Numbered from the stretch's first letter, positions 44,871 through 53,282 are shown. The stretch: 64,000 nt of DNA from Blastococcus sp. CT_GayMR20 (GCF_004570345.1 NZ_SPQM01000003.1:1-64000); one strand, 5' to 3'. Translations and numbers: made by a program. The notes: generated by a model not told the origin, from the sequence alone.

Positions 44871-45893
44871 TCAACGGGCGAACACGTACGGCTCCAGGGC
44901 CGGCTCGTCCGGCTCCGACGGAGCGTTGCCCGAGCCGTCGCCGGCGTAGCGGAGGAAGGCGGCGTAGTCGCGGTGGAACGTCGCGGGGTCGACCCCGGGT
45001 TGGAACGGCTGGCCACAGGTGGTCAGCGGGATCCGGGCGCGCACGGCGGGGCCGTCGTTGAGCAGTGCGTCCACGACGATCGCGTAGCCGACGGCGTCGT
45101 AGCTGCCGATCGCGAAGTGGTCGGCCGCGTTCGCCGGGCAGACCTCCTGCAGGGCGATGGTGGCGATCCGGCCCTGACCGGAGTGCAGCGCCGAGCTCCG
45201 GGCCGGTCCGGCGTTCGGCACGACGACCTCGTCTGCGTTCGTGTACGCGACGGTGTAGTCGATGCCGGCGAACGTCTCCGTGCCGCTGTTGAGCGCCTGC
45301 AGGAAGCGCGACTGCGACGCCTGCTGGTGGAACGAGGGGTTGCAGTCACGTTGACAGGCGGCGTCGGCGACCGACGTGCCGTGGTTGGAGGGGCTGAGGC
45401 CGACGAGGTCGTCGACGAGCGCGCGGGTGTCGGGCCAGAAGCGCAGCGCCCAGCGCGGGACCATGCCGCCCTGGCTCCACCCGACGACGTCCACGTCGCG
45501 GCCCGACTGCCTGCTGATCGTGCGCAGGGCGTGGACGACGTACTCCCCTGCCACCTGGATGTCACCGGTGGCGTCGTACGGGAGGGTCACCGCGCACCAG
45601 CGCCACCCGAGCCGGGTGAACGCCCGCTCGTAGTTCCAGGCGAAGTTCACCTCCGGGTTCATGGTCGTGCCCGGCGCGAGCAGGATCGGGTCACGGGAAA
45701 GGCCCTTCAGGGACCCGTTGCAGGTGAGCGCCGCGTCCAAGTGGGCGGCCGGCACGCTGAGCCGGGGACCGGGCCTGTCCAGCGGCGCGAACTCACCGGC
45801 CGACGGCGCGGGCGTGGCCGTCGCCGTCCCGCCGCCGAAGAGGACGAGCAGCGCGGCCGCCACGATCACCAGCCTGGACGGACTCCGGCGCAC
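44871..45893 (-). CDS. secreted lipase, CalB-like
   Basis: A 340-residue protein with a Sec signal peptide (MRRSPSRLVIVAAALLVLFG, cleavage probably after ATA near residue 26). The catalytic region has LAPGTTMNPEVNFAWNYERAF, VDVVGWSQGGMVPRWALRFWP (Ser in WSQGG, as in Candida antarctica lipase B) and a later DEVVVPNAG (Asp). The His is probably in ANAADHFAIGS. Several Cys residues suggest disulfides. It hydrolyses lipid esters outside the cell. It is convergent with the AraC gene. Confidence 0.88.
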   Translation of the reverse strand: MRRSPSRLVIVAAALLVLFGGGTATATPAPSAGEFAPLDRPGPRLSVPAAHLDAALTCNGSLKGLSRDPILLAPGTTMNPEVNFAWNYERAFTRLGWRWCAVTLPYDATGDIQVAGEYVVHALRTISRQSGRDVDVVGWSQGGMVPRWALRFWPDTRALVDDLVGLSPSNHGTSVADAACQRDCNPSFHQQASQSRFLQALNSGTETFAGIDYTVAYTNADEVVVPNAGPARSSALHSGQGRIATIALQEVCPANAADHFAIGSYDAVGYAIVVDALLNDGPAVRARIPLTTCGQPFQPGVDPATFHRDYAAFLRYAGDGSGNAPSEPDEPALEPYVFAR

Positions 45894-46015
45894 AGGAACT
45901 CCTCCGCTCCACCGGGCGCGCGACGTGCCCGCCCGGTATGGGAACGACTGGTGCGGCGTCCGGTTGTGCTCGGCATTCCGCAGCGGGCAGCGGGACCGGC
46001 CGTTACGGTCCCGCT

Positions 46016-47419
46016 GTGAGCGAGTCGAGCCCTCAGGCGCGGGACGCCGGCGCGGAGACCGCCGCCCGGGTCGCGGCCGGCTACGCGATCGAGGGCGCGG
46101 CGCTGGAACTGGGCGCCGTGATGCACGGCGGCGTGCCGCATCCCGAGGCGCAGGTCCGGGTGCCGCTGGCCATGATGAACCGGCACGGCCTCATCGCGGG
46201 CGCGACCGGCACCGGCAAGACGAAGACGCTGCAGGTGATCGCCGAGCAGCTGTCGACGGCGGGGGTGCCCGTCGTGCTGGCCGACATCAAAGGGGACCTG
46301 AGCGGGCTGGCCCAGCCCGGCGCCGCGGGTGACCGGATCACGGAGCGGGCCACCGGCACCGGTGACCCGTGGGCGGCGACGTCCTACCCGGTGGAGTTCC
46401 TGTCGCTGGGCGGACTGGGTCCGGGGGTGCCGGTGCGCGCGACGGTGACCGACTTCGGGCCGGTGCTGCTGTCGAAGGTGCTCGACCTCAACCCCACGCA
46501 GGAGAGTTCGCTCGGGCTGATCTTCCACTACGCCGACGACGCCGGGCTGCCGCTGCTCGACCTCAAGGACCTGCGGTCGGTCGTCAGCTGGCTGGTCAGC
46601 GACGAGGGCAAGCCGCAGCTGAAGAGCCTCGGCGGGCTGTCGTCGGCCACCGCGGGCGTGATCCTGCGCAACCTCATCGGGCTGGAGGAGCTCGGCGGCG
46701 ACGTCTTCTTCGGCGAGCCCGAGTGGGAGCCGGCCGACATCCTGCGGACCGCGGCCGACGGCCGCGGCGTGATCACGGCGGTCGAGCTGGCCGCCGTCCA
46801 GGACCGCCCGGCCCTCTTCTCGACCTTCCTCATGTGGCTACTGGCCGAGCTGTTCGAGGAGCTGCCCGAGGCCGGCGACCTCGACAAGCCCAAGCTGGTC
46901 TTCTTCTTCGACGAGGCGCACCTGCTGTTCAGCGGGGCGAGCAAGGCGTTCCTCGAGTCGGTCACGCAGACCGTGCGGCTCATCCGGTCGAAGGGGGTGG
47001 GCATCTTCTTCGTCACGCAGAACCCGACCGACGTCCCGAGCGCGGTGCTCGGCCAGCTCGGCAACCGCGTGCAGCACGCCCTGCGCACGTTCACCCCCGA
47101 GGACGCCAAGGCCCTCCGCAGGACCGTGTCGACGTTTCCCGAGTCCGACGACTACGACGTCGCGGAGATGCTCACGTCCCTGGGCACGGGCGAGGCCGCG
47201 GTGACGGTGCTGTCCGAGCGCGGCTCACCCACGCCGGTGGCCTGGACGATGCTGCGCGCGCCGCGCTCGCTCATGGCACCGGTCGATCCCGCCGTCCTGT
47301 CGGCTGCCGTCGCGGGCTCGCCGCTGTGGGTGAAGTACGGGCAGCCGGTGGACCGGGAGTCGGCCTACGAGCGCCTGGCCGCCCGCCTCGCTCCCCCGCC
47401 GCCGCCCCCGCCGGCCTAG
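46016..47419 (+). CDS. HerA/DUF853-type ATPase, ended by a premature amber codon
   Basis: A 467-residue visible product of a helicase HerA-like (DUF853, E. coli YjgR-like) ATPase. Walker A is GATGTGKTKT (about 61-70), ADIKGDLSGL follows, and Walker B is FFFDEAHLLF (about 293-302). TAG at 47417-47419 falls in a poly-Pro linker. The frame stays open after it for 69 codons and encodes the normal C-terminal tail, so the gene is interrupted. GTG start; TACGGT (46004-46009) is 12 nt upstream, a leaderless layout. From 46529 onward it is repeated in the inverted copy. Confidence 0.9.
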   Translation: MSESSPQARDAGAETAARVAAGYAIEGAALELGAVMHGGVPHPEAQVRVPLAMMNRHGLIAGATGTGKTKTLQVIAEQLSTAGVPVVLADIKGDLSGLAQPGAAGDRITERATGTGDPWAATSYPVEFLSLGGLGPGVPVRATVTDFGPVLLSKVLDLNPTQESSLGLIFHYADDAGLPLLDLKDLRSVVSWLVSDEGKPQLKSLGGLSSATAGVILRNLIGLEELGGDVFFGEPEWEPADILRTAADGRGVITAVELAAVQDRPALFSTFLMWLLAELFEELPEAGDLDKPKLVFFFDEAHLLFSGASKAFLESVTQTVRLIRSKGVGIFFVTQNPTDVPSAVLGQLGNRVQHALRTFTPEDAKALRRTVSTFPESDDYDVAEMLTSLGTGEAAVTVLSERGSPTPVAWTMLRAPRSLMAPVDPAVLSAAVAGSPLWVKYGQPVDRESAYERLAARLAPPPPPPPA

Positions 47420-47629
47420 GCACCGGAGCCCGAGCTGCCGAACCCGTGGCCGGAGATCCGCGAGCCGGCACAGCGTCGGCGGAGCCGGGCCGAGGAACCG
47501 CCCGGGGACGACGTCGTCGGCACGGTGCTCGGGTCCGCGGCGTTCCGGTCCTTCGCGCGTTCGGCGGCCTCGGCGCTCGGCCGCGAGCTGACGCGCGGCA
47601 TCTTCGGCAACCGCCGGCGCCGCCGCTGA
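47420..47629 (+). pseudogene. separated C-terminal tail of the HerA/DUF853 ATPase
   Basis: Directly in frame after the amber codon, 69 codons encode PELPNPWPEIREP, a basic linker and VVGTVLGSAAFRSFARSAAS plus ALGRELTRGIFGNRRRRR before TGA. DUF853 proteins end in just such a Gly/Arg-rich tail (F..S..RS.G..LGR.L.RG..G), so this is the lost end of the upstream gene, not a new gene. Both arms of the inverted repeat carry the same amber. Confidence 0.7.
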
Positions 47630-47634
47630 GCGGG

Positions 47635-47856
47635 TCAGCCCCAGGGAGTCCCGGTGTCACGGACGCACACCGGGCAGGCGTGCTCGTCCCCGCCCTCCGG
47701 GGGCCAGTCGCCGTCGACCACGTCGACCTTCGCGCCGCACTCCGCCCGGTACGGCCCGTCCTTGCGCGTGGCGACGGCGACCACCGCGTGCCGCTCCCCG
47801 ACCGGACCGCCGCCGGCACCTGCTCGCCGACCGATCACGTACTCACTCCCGCTCAT
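47635..47856 (-). CDS. small CxxC protein of unknown function
   Basis: A 73-residue soluble protein with cysteines at RAECGAK and HACPVC near the C-terminus, a possible zinc site. I recognise no family. The ATG (MSGSEYVIGRR) is preferred over an in-frame start 27 codons upstream that would overlap the arr promoter. It converges with the HerA tail and diverges from arr (61 bp). An exact copy lies at 62673-62894. Confidence 0.6.
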   Translation of the reverse strand: MSGSEYVIGRRAGAGGGPVGERHAVVAVATRKDGPYRAECGAKVDVVDGDWPPEGGDEHACPVCVRDTGTPWG

Positions 47857-47917
47857 GGACAGGGAGTACCACCTCTGGCCCTCGTCGGCCTGTCGTGGGT
47901 CCCCATACGGTGACGGG

Positions 47918-48379
47918 ATGGGCGAGAACGGCAGCACGTACGTCCCCGTGACCTACGACCACTGCGAGCAGATCCAGGGACCCTTCTTCCACGGGACGAG
48001 GTCCGTGCTCGAGGTCGGCGACGAACTGGTCCCCGGCTACGGCTCCAACTTCCAGGCGGGCCGGGTGTCGAACCACATCTACTTCACCGCCCTCGTGGAC
48101 ACCGCGATCTGGGGTGCGGAGCTGGCGACCGCGCCGGCCGGGAACGGAGAGCGGGGACGCATCTACGTCGTCGAGCCCGTCGGCCCCTTCGAGGACGACC
48201 CGAACGTGACGAACAAGAGATTCCCCGGCAACCCCACGGAGTCCTACCGCACCCGCCATCCGCTGCGCGTCGTCGGCGAGGTCGACGACTGGGAGGGCCA
48301 CGACCCCGAGGTGCTGAAGGGGATGCTGGACCACCTGGCGCAGCTGCGGGAGCAGGGGCTGGACGTGATCGAGGACTAG
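47918..48379 (+). CDS. arr: NAD+:rifampin ADP-ribosyltransferase
   Basis: A 153-residue Arr protein that inactivates rifamycins by ADP-ribosylating a hydroxyl of the ansa chain. The family segments are present in order: QGPFFHGTRSVLEVGDELVPG, then SNFQAGRVSNHIYFTAL, DTAIWGAELA, RIYVVEPVGPFEDDPN and NKRFPGNPTESYRT. TACGGT (47906-47911) lies 12 nt before the ATG with no Shine-Dalgarno, a leaderless layout. Its stop shares CTAG with the convergent VOC gene. An exact second copy is at 62150-62611. Confidence 0.94.
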   Translation: MGENGSTYVPVTYDHCEQIQGPFFHGTRSVLEVGDELVPGYGSNFQAGRVSNHIYFTALVDTAIWGAELATAPAGNGERGRIYVVEPVGPFEDDPNVTNKRFPGNPTESYRTRHPLRVVGEVDDWEGHDPEVLKGMLDHLAQLREQGLDVIED

Positions 48380-48786
48380 GACGGCTGGGAGATGTTGACC
48401 ATCCACTGGATCCCGAACCGGTCGACGCACATGCCGAACTCGTCGCCCCAGACCTGCTTCTCCAGCGGCATGGTCACGCTGCCGCCCTCGGCGAGCTTGG
48501 TGAAGTAGCCGCGGAGGTCGTCGGCGTCGTCCCCGCTGAGGCTGATGGAGATGTTGCTGCCGGTGCTGGGCTCCATGCCGGCGGGCGCGTCCGAGAGCAT
48601 GAGGGTGTAGCCGGCCGGCGTCTCCAGCTGGGCGTGCATGACCTTGTCCTCGTCACCCGGGGCGGCCATGCCGCTCCCGCCGTAGGTGTCCACGGCGAGG
48701 TCCCCGCCGAACACGTCCCGGTAGAACTCCGCGGCCTGGCGTGCGTTGCCCGAGAAACCGATGTAGGGGTTCAGCCGAGATGTCAC
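48376..48786 (-). CDS. PhnB-like VOC-family protein
   Basis: A 136-residue protein of the PhnB/3-demethylubiquinone-like VOC group: NPYIGFSGNARQAAEFYRDVFGG at the start, MHAQLETPAGYTLMLSDAP, and the end WGDEFGMCVDRFGIQWMVNI. No reaction can be assigned. The start is GTG with GGAGGGAG upstream, and TACGTT (48827 down to 48822) is a possible -10. The stop lies in CTAG shared with arr. Exact copy at 61743-62153. Confidence 0.88.
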   Translation of the reverse strand: MTSRLNPYIGFSGNARQAAEFYRDVFGGDLAVDTYGGSGMAAPGDEDKVMHAQLETPAGYTLMLSDAPAGMEPSTGSNISISLSGDDADDLRGYFTKLAEGGSVTMPLEKQVWGDEFGMCVDRFGIQWMVNISQPS

Positions 48787-48819
48787 GGGGAGCTCCCTCC
48801 GAGCAGGTCGAGTGGGAGA

Positions 48820-49293
48820 TCAACGTAGCGGGGCCTGGTCGTCGTGCGGAACGTTCTCCGGCCTGACGTAGTCGCCGAGCGCGTGCACCCGCCAGCCGCC
48901 CAGCCGAGGCCGGCGCACCAGGGTCGCGATGGCGATGTCCCCGACAAGGACCATGTCCGGCGGCGGCCCGGTGGTCTCGCCGGTGTCGCGCAGGTAGGTG
49001 ATGTAGACGACGTCCGGGTCGTCGACCGACGGAGTGGCCTCCGACGCCATGCCGTAGCCGAGCAGGAGCTCGGCGGGGCCGGCGAAGGTGCCCCACCCCC
49101 GCCAGCTCTCGGGGGTGACGATGACGCTGAGGACGTCGAGGTTCGGGCCGTCGGGCTCGGTGACCGCCGTCCAGAAGACGGCGGCCACGGTCACCGGGTT
49201 GTCCGGTCCGGGAGGGCCTGCGTCCACCAGTGCGGCAACCTCGGACGTCGGTACCCGGGGCGGCGGCAGGTCCTCCGGTGGCAGCCAGGCCAT
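48820..49293 (-). CDS. hypothetical protein
   Basis: A 157-residue soluble protein (MAWLPPEDLPPPRVPTSEV...) with an alternating strand pattern in the middle (VTVAAVFWTAVTEPDGPNLDVLSVIVTP) and MVLVGDIAIATLVRRP near the end. I recognise no family. It is co-directional with the Tad locus, 32 bp after the TIM-barrel exoprotein gene, and is therefore probably the tail of the same transcript. Exact copy at 61236-61709. Confidence 0.6.
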   Translation of the reverse strand: MAWLPPEDLPPPRVPTSEVAALVDAGPPGPDNPVTVAAVFWTAVTEPDGPNLDVLSVIVTPESWRGWGTFAGPAELLLGYGMASEATPSVDDPDVVYITYLRDTGETTGPPPDMVLVGDIAIATLVRRPRLGGWRVHALGDYVRPENVPHDDQAPLR

Positions 49294-49325
49294 GTGCCCA
49301 GCATGCGCTGCTTCTCCGCGAGGCG

Positions 49326-50336
49326 TCAGCAGCCGGAGACGTCGTAGTCCTCGACGGCCGGCCACGCGGACGGCGGAGTGGTCGGCCAGTCCCAGATGGA
49401 GACGCCGATGGCCTGCTGCTCGGTCGCCGCCCGGGCCATGGCCGAGTAGTCGTCGGACGTCTCCTGGGCGTCGTAGCCGCCGATCACCGAGACGGTCGCA
49501 CACGGGTCGTCGAGGTGCCGGCGCACCCGTTCGATGTTCTCGGTGACGTACCAGTGGGGGTCGGTGAACCCCTCCTCCGACCGGTTGGACCAGTACGCCA
49601 TGGGCAGCCAGACGTCGTAGAGGTCGCGCAGTTCCGCCCATGGGAACTCCGGCCAGTACCCGGAGTTCAGCACGTCGGTGACCACCGGTGGGAGCACGAC
49701 GGCGCCGAGCTCGACATCGGGCAGCGCGGCCCGCAGCTGCTGCGACAGCTCGATCAGCGCCGCGTTCCGCGGTGCGAGCGCGACGGCGTCGGTGAACTCG
49801 ATGTCGACGGCGACCGCGTCGAAGCCCTGTCCGTCGACGCGGAACTCCGCGATCGCCTCCAGCCTCCGCAGGTCGCCGGCGATGTCGCCGAAGCGCGGCA
49901 GGTACCAGGCGACCACCTGCATGTCGCGCGCGTGCGCCCGCACGAGGAAGTCGCCGAGGACGTCCGTGCTCAGCAGCCCGGGGTACCGGGGGTCGTCGGC
50001 GGCCGGCTGCAGGTAGATCGTGCGGATGCCCGCCTCGGCCATCGTGTCGACGACGGCCGGCGTCACCGGCGGAACCGCGCCGCCGAACTCCCGGGTGAAC
50101 CGGTACCGCGACAGCCACGTGCCGACGCCGGCGTAGGGCGACGTCTCCTCGACCACCGGGGCGGTGGTGGTCGGCGGTTCCGACGGGGCAGTGGTGGCGT
50201 CGGCCGACGGCCGGTCCCCGCGCGGTTCCGCGACGGGTTCGGCCAGTACCACGACGAGGACGGCGATCAGCAGGACGCCGAGCAGCAGACCACCGACGCG
50301 GTGGTTCGACCGCCGCCTGTGCGCGCCCCTGCCCAC
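49326..50336 (-). CDS. membrane-anchored or secreted TIM-barrel (GH18-like) protein
   Basis: A 336-residue protein with one N-terminal membrane helix (VGGLLLGVLLIAVLVVVLAE), a Ser/Thr/Pro-rich linker (TTAPSEPPTTTAP), and a barrel-like domain. Strand motifs include IRTIYLQPAA, MQVVAWYLPRFG, FDAVAVDIEF (a D-x-E pair where GH18 enzymes have their acid) and WLPMAYW. A glycan hydrolase role is inference. The GTG start is chosen so the helix follows a short basic stretch. It sits 41 bp after the Tad pseudopilin genes. Exact copy at 60193-61203. Confidence 0.65.
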   Translation of the reverse strand: MGRGAHRRRSNHRVGGLLLGVLLIAVLVVVLAEPVAEPRGDRPSADATTAPSEPPTTTAPVVEETSPYAGVGTWLSRYRFTREFGGAVPPVTPAVVDTMAEAGIRTIYLQPAADDPRYPGLLSTDVLGDFLVRAHARDMQVVAWYLPRFGDIAGDLRRLEAIAEFRVDGQGFDAVAVDIEFTDAVALAPRNAALIELSQQLRAALPDVELGAVVLPPVVTDVLNSGYWPEFPWAELRDLYDVWLPMAYWSNRSEEGFTDPHWYVTENIERVRRHLDDPCATVSVIGGYDAQETSDDYSAMARAATEQQAIGVSIWDWPTTPPSAWPAVEDYDVSGC

Positions 50337-50377
50337 CGCCGCATCATCCTGGGGTGGCCGCCGCGGCGACCAGTCGA

Positions 50378-50845
50378 TCAGCCGTCGACGTATCGGTCGC
50401 GCTCGACGACGAACTGGCCGGTCGCGGTGTTCGACTCGATGAACTCCGGCAGCAGCGGGATCCGCACGGTCACGGTGACGCACACGGAGAACTCCTCGCC
50501 CGGCACCAGAGTCGGCGTGTATCCCCCGGCGGACGCGCAGTCCGCGCCGGCCGGCGCGTAGGCCAGCTGCAGGTCGGTGGCGTCGACCGACTGGTCCTCG
50601 ACCGCCAGCTCCGCCGCCCGCAGTGCCCGCTCCTGCCCGGTGACGGGGTCCGGCGCCGTGCCGATCGCGCGGCCTGCCTCACGGGCCGCCGCCGTCGAGG
50701 CGAACACCCCGCGCTGGACGGCCGAGAACCCCGCGACGATGTAGACCAGCGGCACGAAGACGACGAGTGCGATGAACACGAACTCGACCAGTGCCGACCC
50801 CCGCTCCTCGCGCAGCATCCCGAGCCGGCGGCGCAGCCGGCTCAC
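50378..50845 (-). CDS. TadE/TadG-like minor pseudopilin
   Basis: A 155-residue protein with the prepilin-like start LREERGSALVEFVFIALVVF (Glu at the +5-type position after Gly) and one membrane helix, then an extracytoplasmic domain with two Cys. TadE-like proteins are assembly components of Flp/Tad pili. The GTG overlaps the upstream TadE stop (GTGA). The last gene of the core Tad run before the exoprotein. Exact copy at 59684-60151. Confidence 0.82.
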   Translation of the reverse strand: MSRLRRRLGMLREERGSALVEFVFIALVVFVPLVYIVAGFSAVQRGVFASTAAAREAGRAIGTAPDPVTGQERALRAAELAVEDQSVDATDLQLAYAPAGADCASAGGYTPTLVPGEEFSVCVTVTVRIPLLPEFIESNTATGQFVVERDRYVDG

Positions 50846-51255
50846 GGGCCCTCCTTGACCGCGCGGCCCGTGACGTCCAGCGGCAGCAGGTTGCCCAGCG
50901 CCGACAGCAGCGACGGCACCGAGCCCGAGCACTGCACCACCACGAGGGTCAACCCGCTGGCGTCGACCTCCTCGGCCGACGTGCACGCCAGCCCCTCGGC
51001 GGTCTGCGTCGACGTCGCCTGCGCCACCACCTCCACGGTGCGCGCGGCCCCGGCGGCCGGGTCGACGTCGGCGTTCGCCGCATACCGGGCGCCCTGCTGC
51101 GCGCTCGCCGTCACCACGTTGCGCACGTGCACGTAGACGGCAACCTGCAGCACCGCGAGCAGCAGCGCCACGATGAGCATCGAGACCATGACGAAGTCGA
51201 CGACGGCGCTGCCCCGCTCGTCGTCGTCCGTCGGTACGACCGACGGTTCAGCCAC
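50842..51255 (-). CDS. TadE-like pseudopilin
   Basis: A 137-residue protein with the same prepilin layout: DDDERGSAVVDFVMVSMLIVALLLAVLQVAV, one helix, then ARYAANADVDPAAGAARTVE and two Cys in the exported part. Asp replaces the usual Glu after the hydrophobic start. The GTG start overlaps the upstream small pilin gene by 8 bp. Exact copy at 59274-59687. Confidence 0.82.
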   Translation of the reverse strand: MAEPSVVPTDDDERGSAVVDFVMVSMLIVALLLAVLQVAVYVHVRNVVTASAQQGARYAANADVDPAAGAARTVEVVAQATSTQTAEGLACTSAEEVDASGLTLVVVQCSGSVPSLLSALGNLLPLDVTGRAVKEGP

Positions 51256-51454
51256 CGCTCGTGACGGAGGTGAGCGCGTTCTCGACGGCGGAGACGATCG
51301 CCTCCCGGAACGGGATGAGGATGGCGAGCACGAGGGCCGCGGTCATCACCGTGATCATGACCCAGCCCGGGACGTCGCCCCGTTCGGGATCGTCGCCCGT
51401 CACCCGGGCCGAGAGCGCAGCCAGTGCGGCGGTCAGGTACGCGTAACCGCGCAT
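51248..51454 (-). CDS. small Flp-like pilin candidate
   Basis: A 68-residue protein with a hydrophobic segment MITVMTAALVLAILIPF preceded by ERGDVPGWV and followed by a short amphipathic end. The size and single helix match Flp/Tad major pilins, but the classical G/xxxxEY cleavage motif is not obvious. The ribosome-binding site AGGAAGGA is strong, as expected for an abundant product. It lies between tadC and the TadE genes. Exact copy at 59075-59281. Confidence 0.65.
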   Translation of the reverse strand: MRGYAYLTAALAALSARVTGDDPERGDVPGWVMITVMTAALVLAILIPFREAIVSAVENALTSVTSGG

Positions 51455-51480
51455 CCGTGTTCCTTCCTCCAGGTCCGCTG

Positions 51481-52422
51481 TCACTGCGCCAGCGAGACGA
51501 TGCTGATCAGCCCCGGGAACAGGGCGAAGAGAACGGTGACCGGCAGCACCAGGAACACGACCGGCACCATCATGGCGATCTCCTTGCGGCCGCCCGCCTC
51601 GAGCAGCCGGCGCTTGCCGGCCTCCCGGACGTCGGCTGCCTGGGCGCGGAGCACCTCGGCCAGCGGGGTGCCGCGCTCGATCGCCACGAGCAGCCCGTCG
51701 ATGAACCGGGCCAGCGGGTCCAGCGACGTGCGGTCGGCGACCTGCTGCAGGGCGTCGACGAGCGGGACGCCGGCGCGCGCGCGGCCGAGGGCCGCCCCGA
51801 GCTCGCGCGCCAGTTCCCCGCCGGAGAGCCGGGTGACCCGGGCGATCGCCGCGGTGGGGCTCTCCCCCGCCGTCACGGCCAGGGCGAGCAGCTCGGCGAC
51901 GACCGGGAACTCGGCGAGCAGCAGCTCCTCGCGCTTCAGCACCTGCTGGGTCAGCCACCAGTCGCGGCCGAGCACCCCGCCGAGCAGGCCCGCCACGCAC
52001 AGCAGCCCGGCCGAGAGCACGTTCAGCCCGCCGGCCGCGACCGAGCCGACGGTGGCGACCACGGCTGCCCCCAGCAGCCCGATTCCGCCCCAGACCACCT
52101 GCTCCACGCGGAAGTCCTCGACGGTCGCCTCGTCGGCCAGCGCGTCCAGCCGGCGGCGGACCGCGGCCCGTCCGCCCAGCAGCCGGTCGACCAGCCGTGC
52201 GCCGTCCCCGACGGCCGGGCCGAACACCCGGCGGACGGCGGTGAGCAGGCCCGGCTCGGTCGCGGTGCCCAGCAGCCGGGACGGCGGAGGGGTGTCGTGC
52301 ACGTAGGGCGCGAGCCGGTCGACCAGCCGCACCGAGCGGAACGGCGGGGCGTAGGTCAGCACCAGCACCAGGCCGGTCGCCGCGACCAGTCCCAGCACCA
52401 TCCCCGTGAGACCCGCACTCAC
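51481..52422 (-). CDS. tadC: Tad secretion inner-membrane protein TadC
   Basis: A 313-residue T2SSF-domain protein with four or five membrane helices. The cytoplasmic segment ELLALAVTAGESPTAAIARV then LGRARAGVPLVDALQQVADR is the T2SSF motif, and the last helix is MMVPVVFLVLPVTVLFALFP. It forms the pilus platform with TadB. GTG start overlapping the tadB stop (GTGA). Exact copy at 58107-59048. Confidence 0.9.
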   Translation of the reverse strand: MSAGLTGMVLGLVAATGLVLVLTYAPPFRSVRLVDRLAPYVHDTPPPSRLLGTATEPGLLTAVRRVFGPAVGDGARLVDRLLGGRAAVRRRLDALADEATVEDFRVEQVVWGGIGLLGAAVVATVGSVAAGGLNVLSAGLLCVAGLLGGVLGRDWWLTQQVLKREELLLAEFPVVAELLALAVTAGESPTAAIARVTRLSGGELARELGAALGRARAGVPLVDALQQVADRTSLDPLARFIDGLLVAIERGTPLAEVLRAQAADVREAGKRRLLEAGGRKEIAMMVPVVFLVLPVTVLFALFPGLISIVSLAQ

Positions 52423-53282
52423 TGCAGCACCCTGACGTCCTCGGGCAGACGCCCGATCCGCAGCATCAGCCGGTAGGCCACGAGGCACACCGCTCCGCCG
52501 CCCAGCAGGATCGCCGTCCCCAGGGGGGAGTCGTAGGCGGCGAGCGTCGTCGACTGCGTCGCCAGCAGCAGGAGCACGACCCACGGCGCGGCCACCGCCA
52601 GCCGCGCTGCCGAGACCACCCAGCCCTGCCGTGTCTCGAGCTCGGCCCGTGCACGGGCGTCCTCGCGCAGGAAGGTCGCCAGGGTCCGCAGCACCCGGCC
52701 GAGGTCGCTGCCGCCGACCTCACGGGCCACCCGCAGCGTCTCCACGATCCGGTCACCGACAGGGTCGGCCAGGTCGTCCTTGAGCCGGTCGAGGCACACG
52801 CTGAACCGGCCGCTCGAGCGGTACTCGGTGGCGAAGCGGGCGAACGGCGGCCGCAACACCTCGGGACCGCGCGTCGACAGCGCCGACAGCGCCTCCGGCA
52901 GCGACAGCCCGGCGCGGACGGCCGAGGCGAGGTTGTCGACGACCTCCGGCCACACCTCCCGGAGGTCGGCCCTGCGCCGGGCGGCGAGCCGGCGGACCTG
53001 CGCGTAGGGCAGGAAGAAGCCGAACAGGCCGAACACCAGACTGACGGTCACCGTGCCGGTGGTCAGCAGGACGACGACCAGCACCGCCAGCCCAAGCCCG
53101 AGCTGCAGCGCCAGGAGTTGGGTGGCGTTGATGCCGGTCAGCCCCGCCTCGGCGAGCAGAACCTGACGACGACCCGGCTGCCGGGGCCCGGTGCGGGGCT
53201 GCGGCGCCCGCGATCCGCTCCGCCAGATCAGCAGCAGGCCGACCCCGGCGAGCAGCCCCAGCAGCGCGCCGGACTCAGTCAT
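52419..53282 (-). CDS. tadB: Tad secretion inner-membrane protein TadB
   Basis: A 287-residue T2SSF-domain protein. N-terminal helices precede VVDNLASAVRAGLSLPEALSAL (the T2SSF motif), then DDLADPVGDRIVETLRVAREV, and two C-terminal helices. It forms the platform complex with TadC. The ATG overlaps the stop of the truncated cpaF (ATGA), so when cpaF is not translated from its own start, tadB translation may also suffer. Exact copy at 57247-58110. Confidence 0.9.
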   Translation of the reverse strand: MTESGALLGLLAGVGLLLIWRSGSRAPQPRTGPRQPGRRQVLLAEAGLTGINATQLLALQLGLGLAVLVVVLLTTGTVTVSLVFGLFGFFLPYAQVRRLAARRRADLREVWPEVVDNLASAVRAGLSLPEALSALSTRGPEVLRPPFARFATEYRSSGRFSVCLDRLKDDLADPVGDRIVETLRVAREVGGSDLGRVLRTLATFLREDARARAELETRQGWVVSAARLAVAAPWVVLLLLATQSTTLAAYDSPLGTAILLGGGAVCLVAYRLMLRIGRLPEDVRVLQ

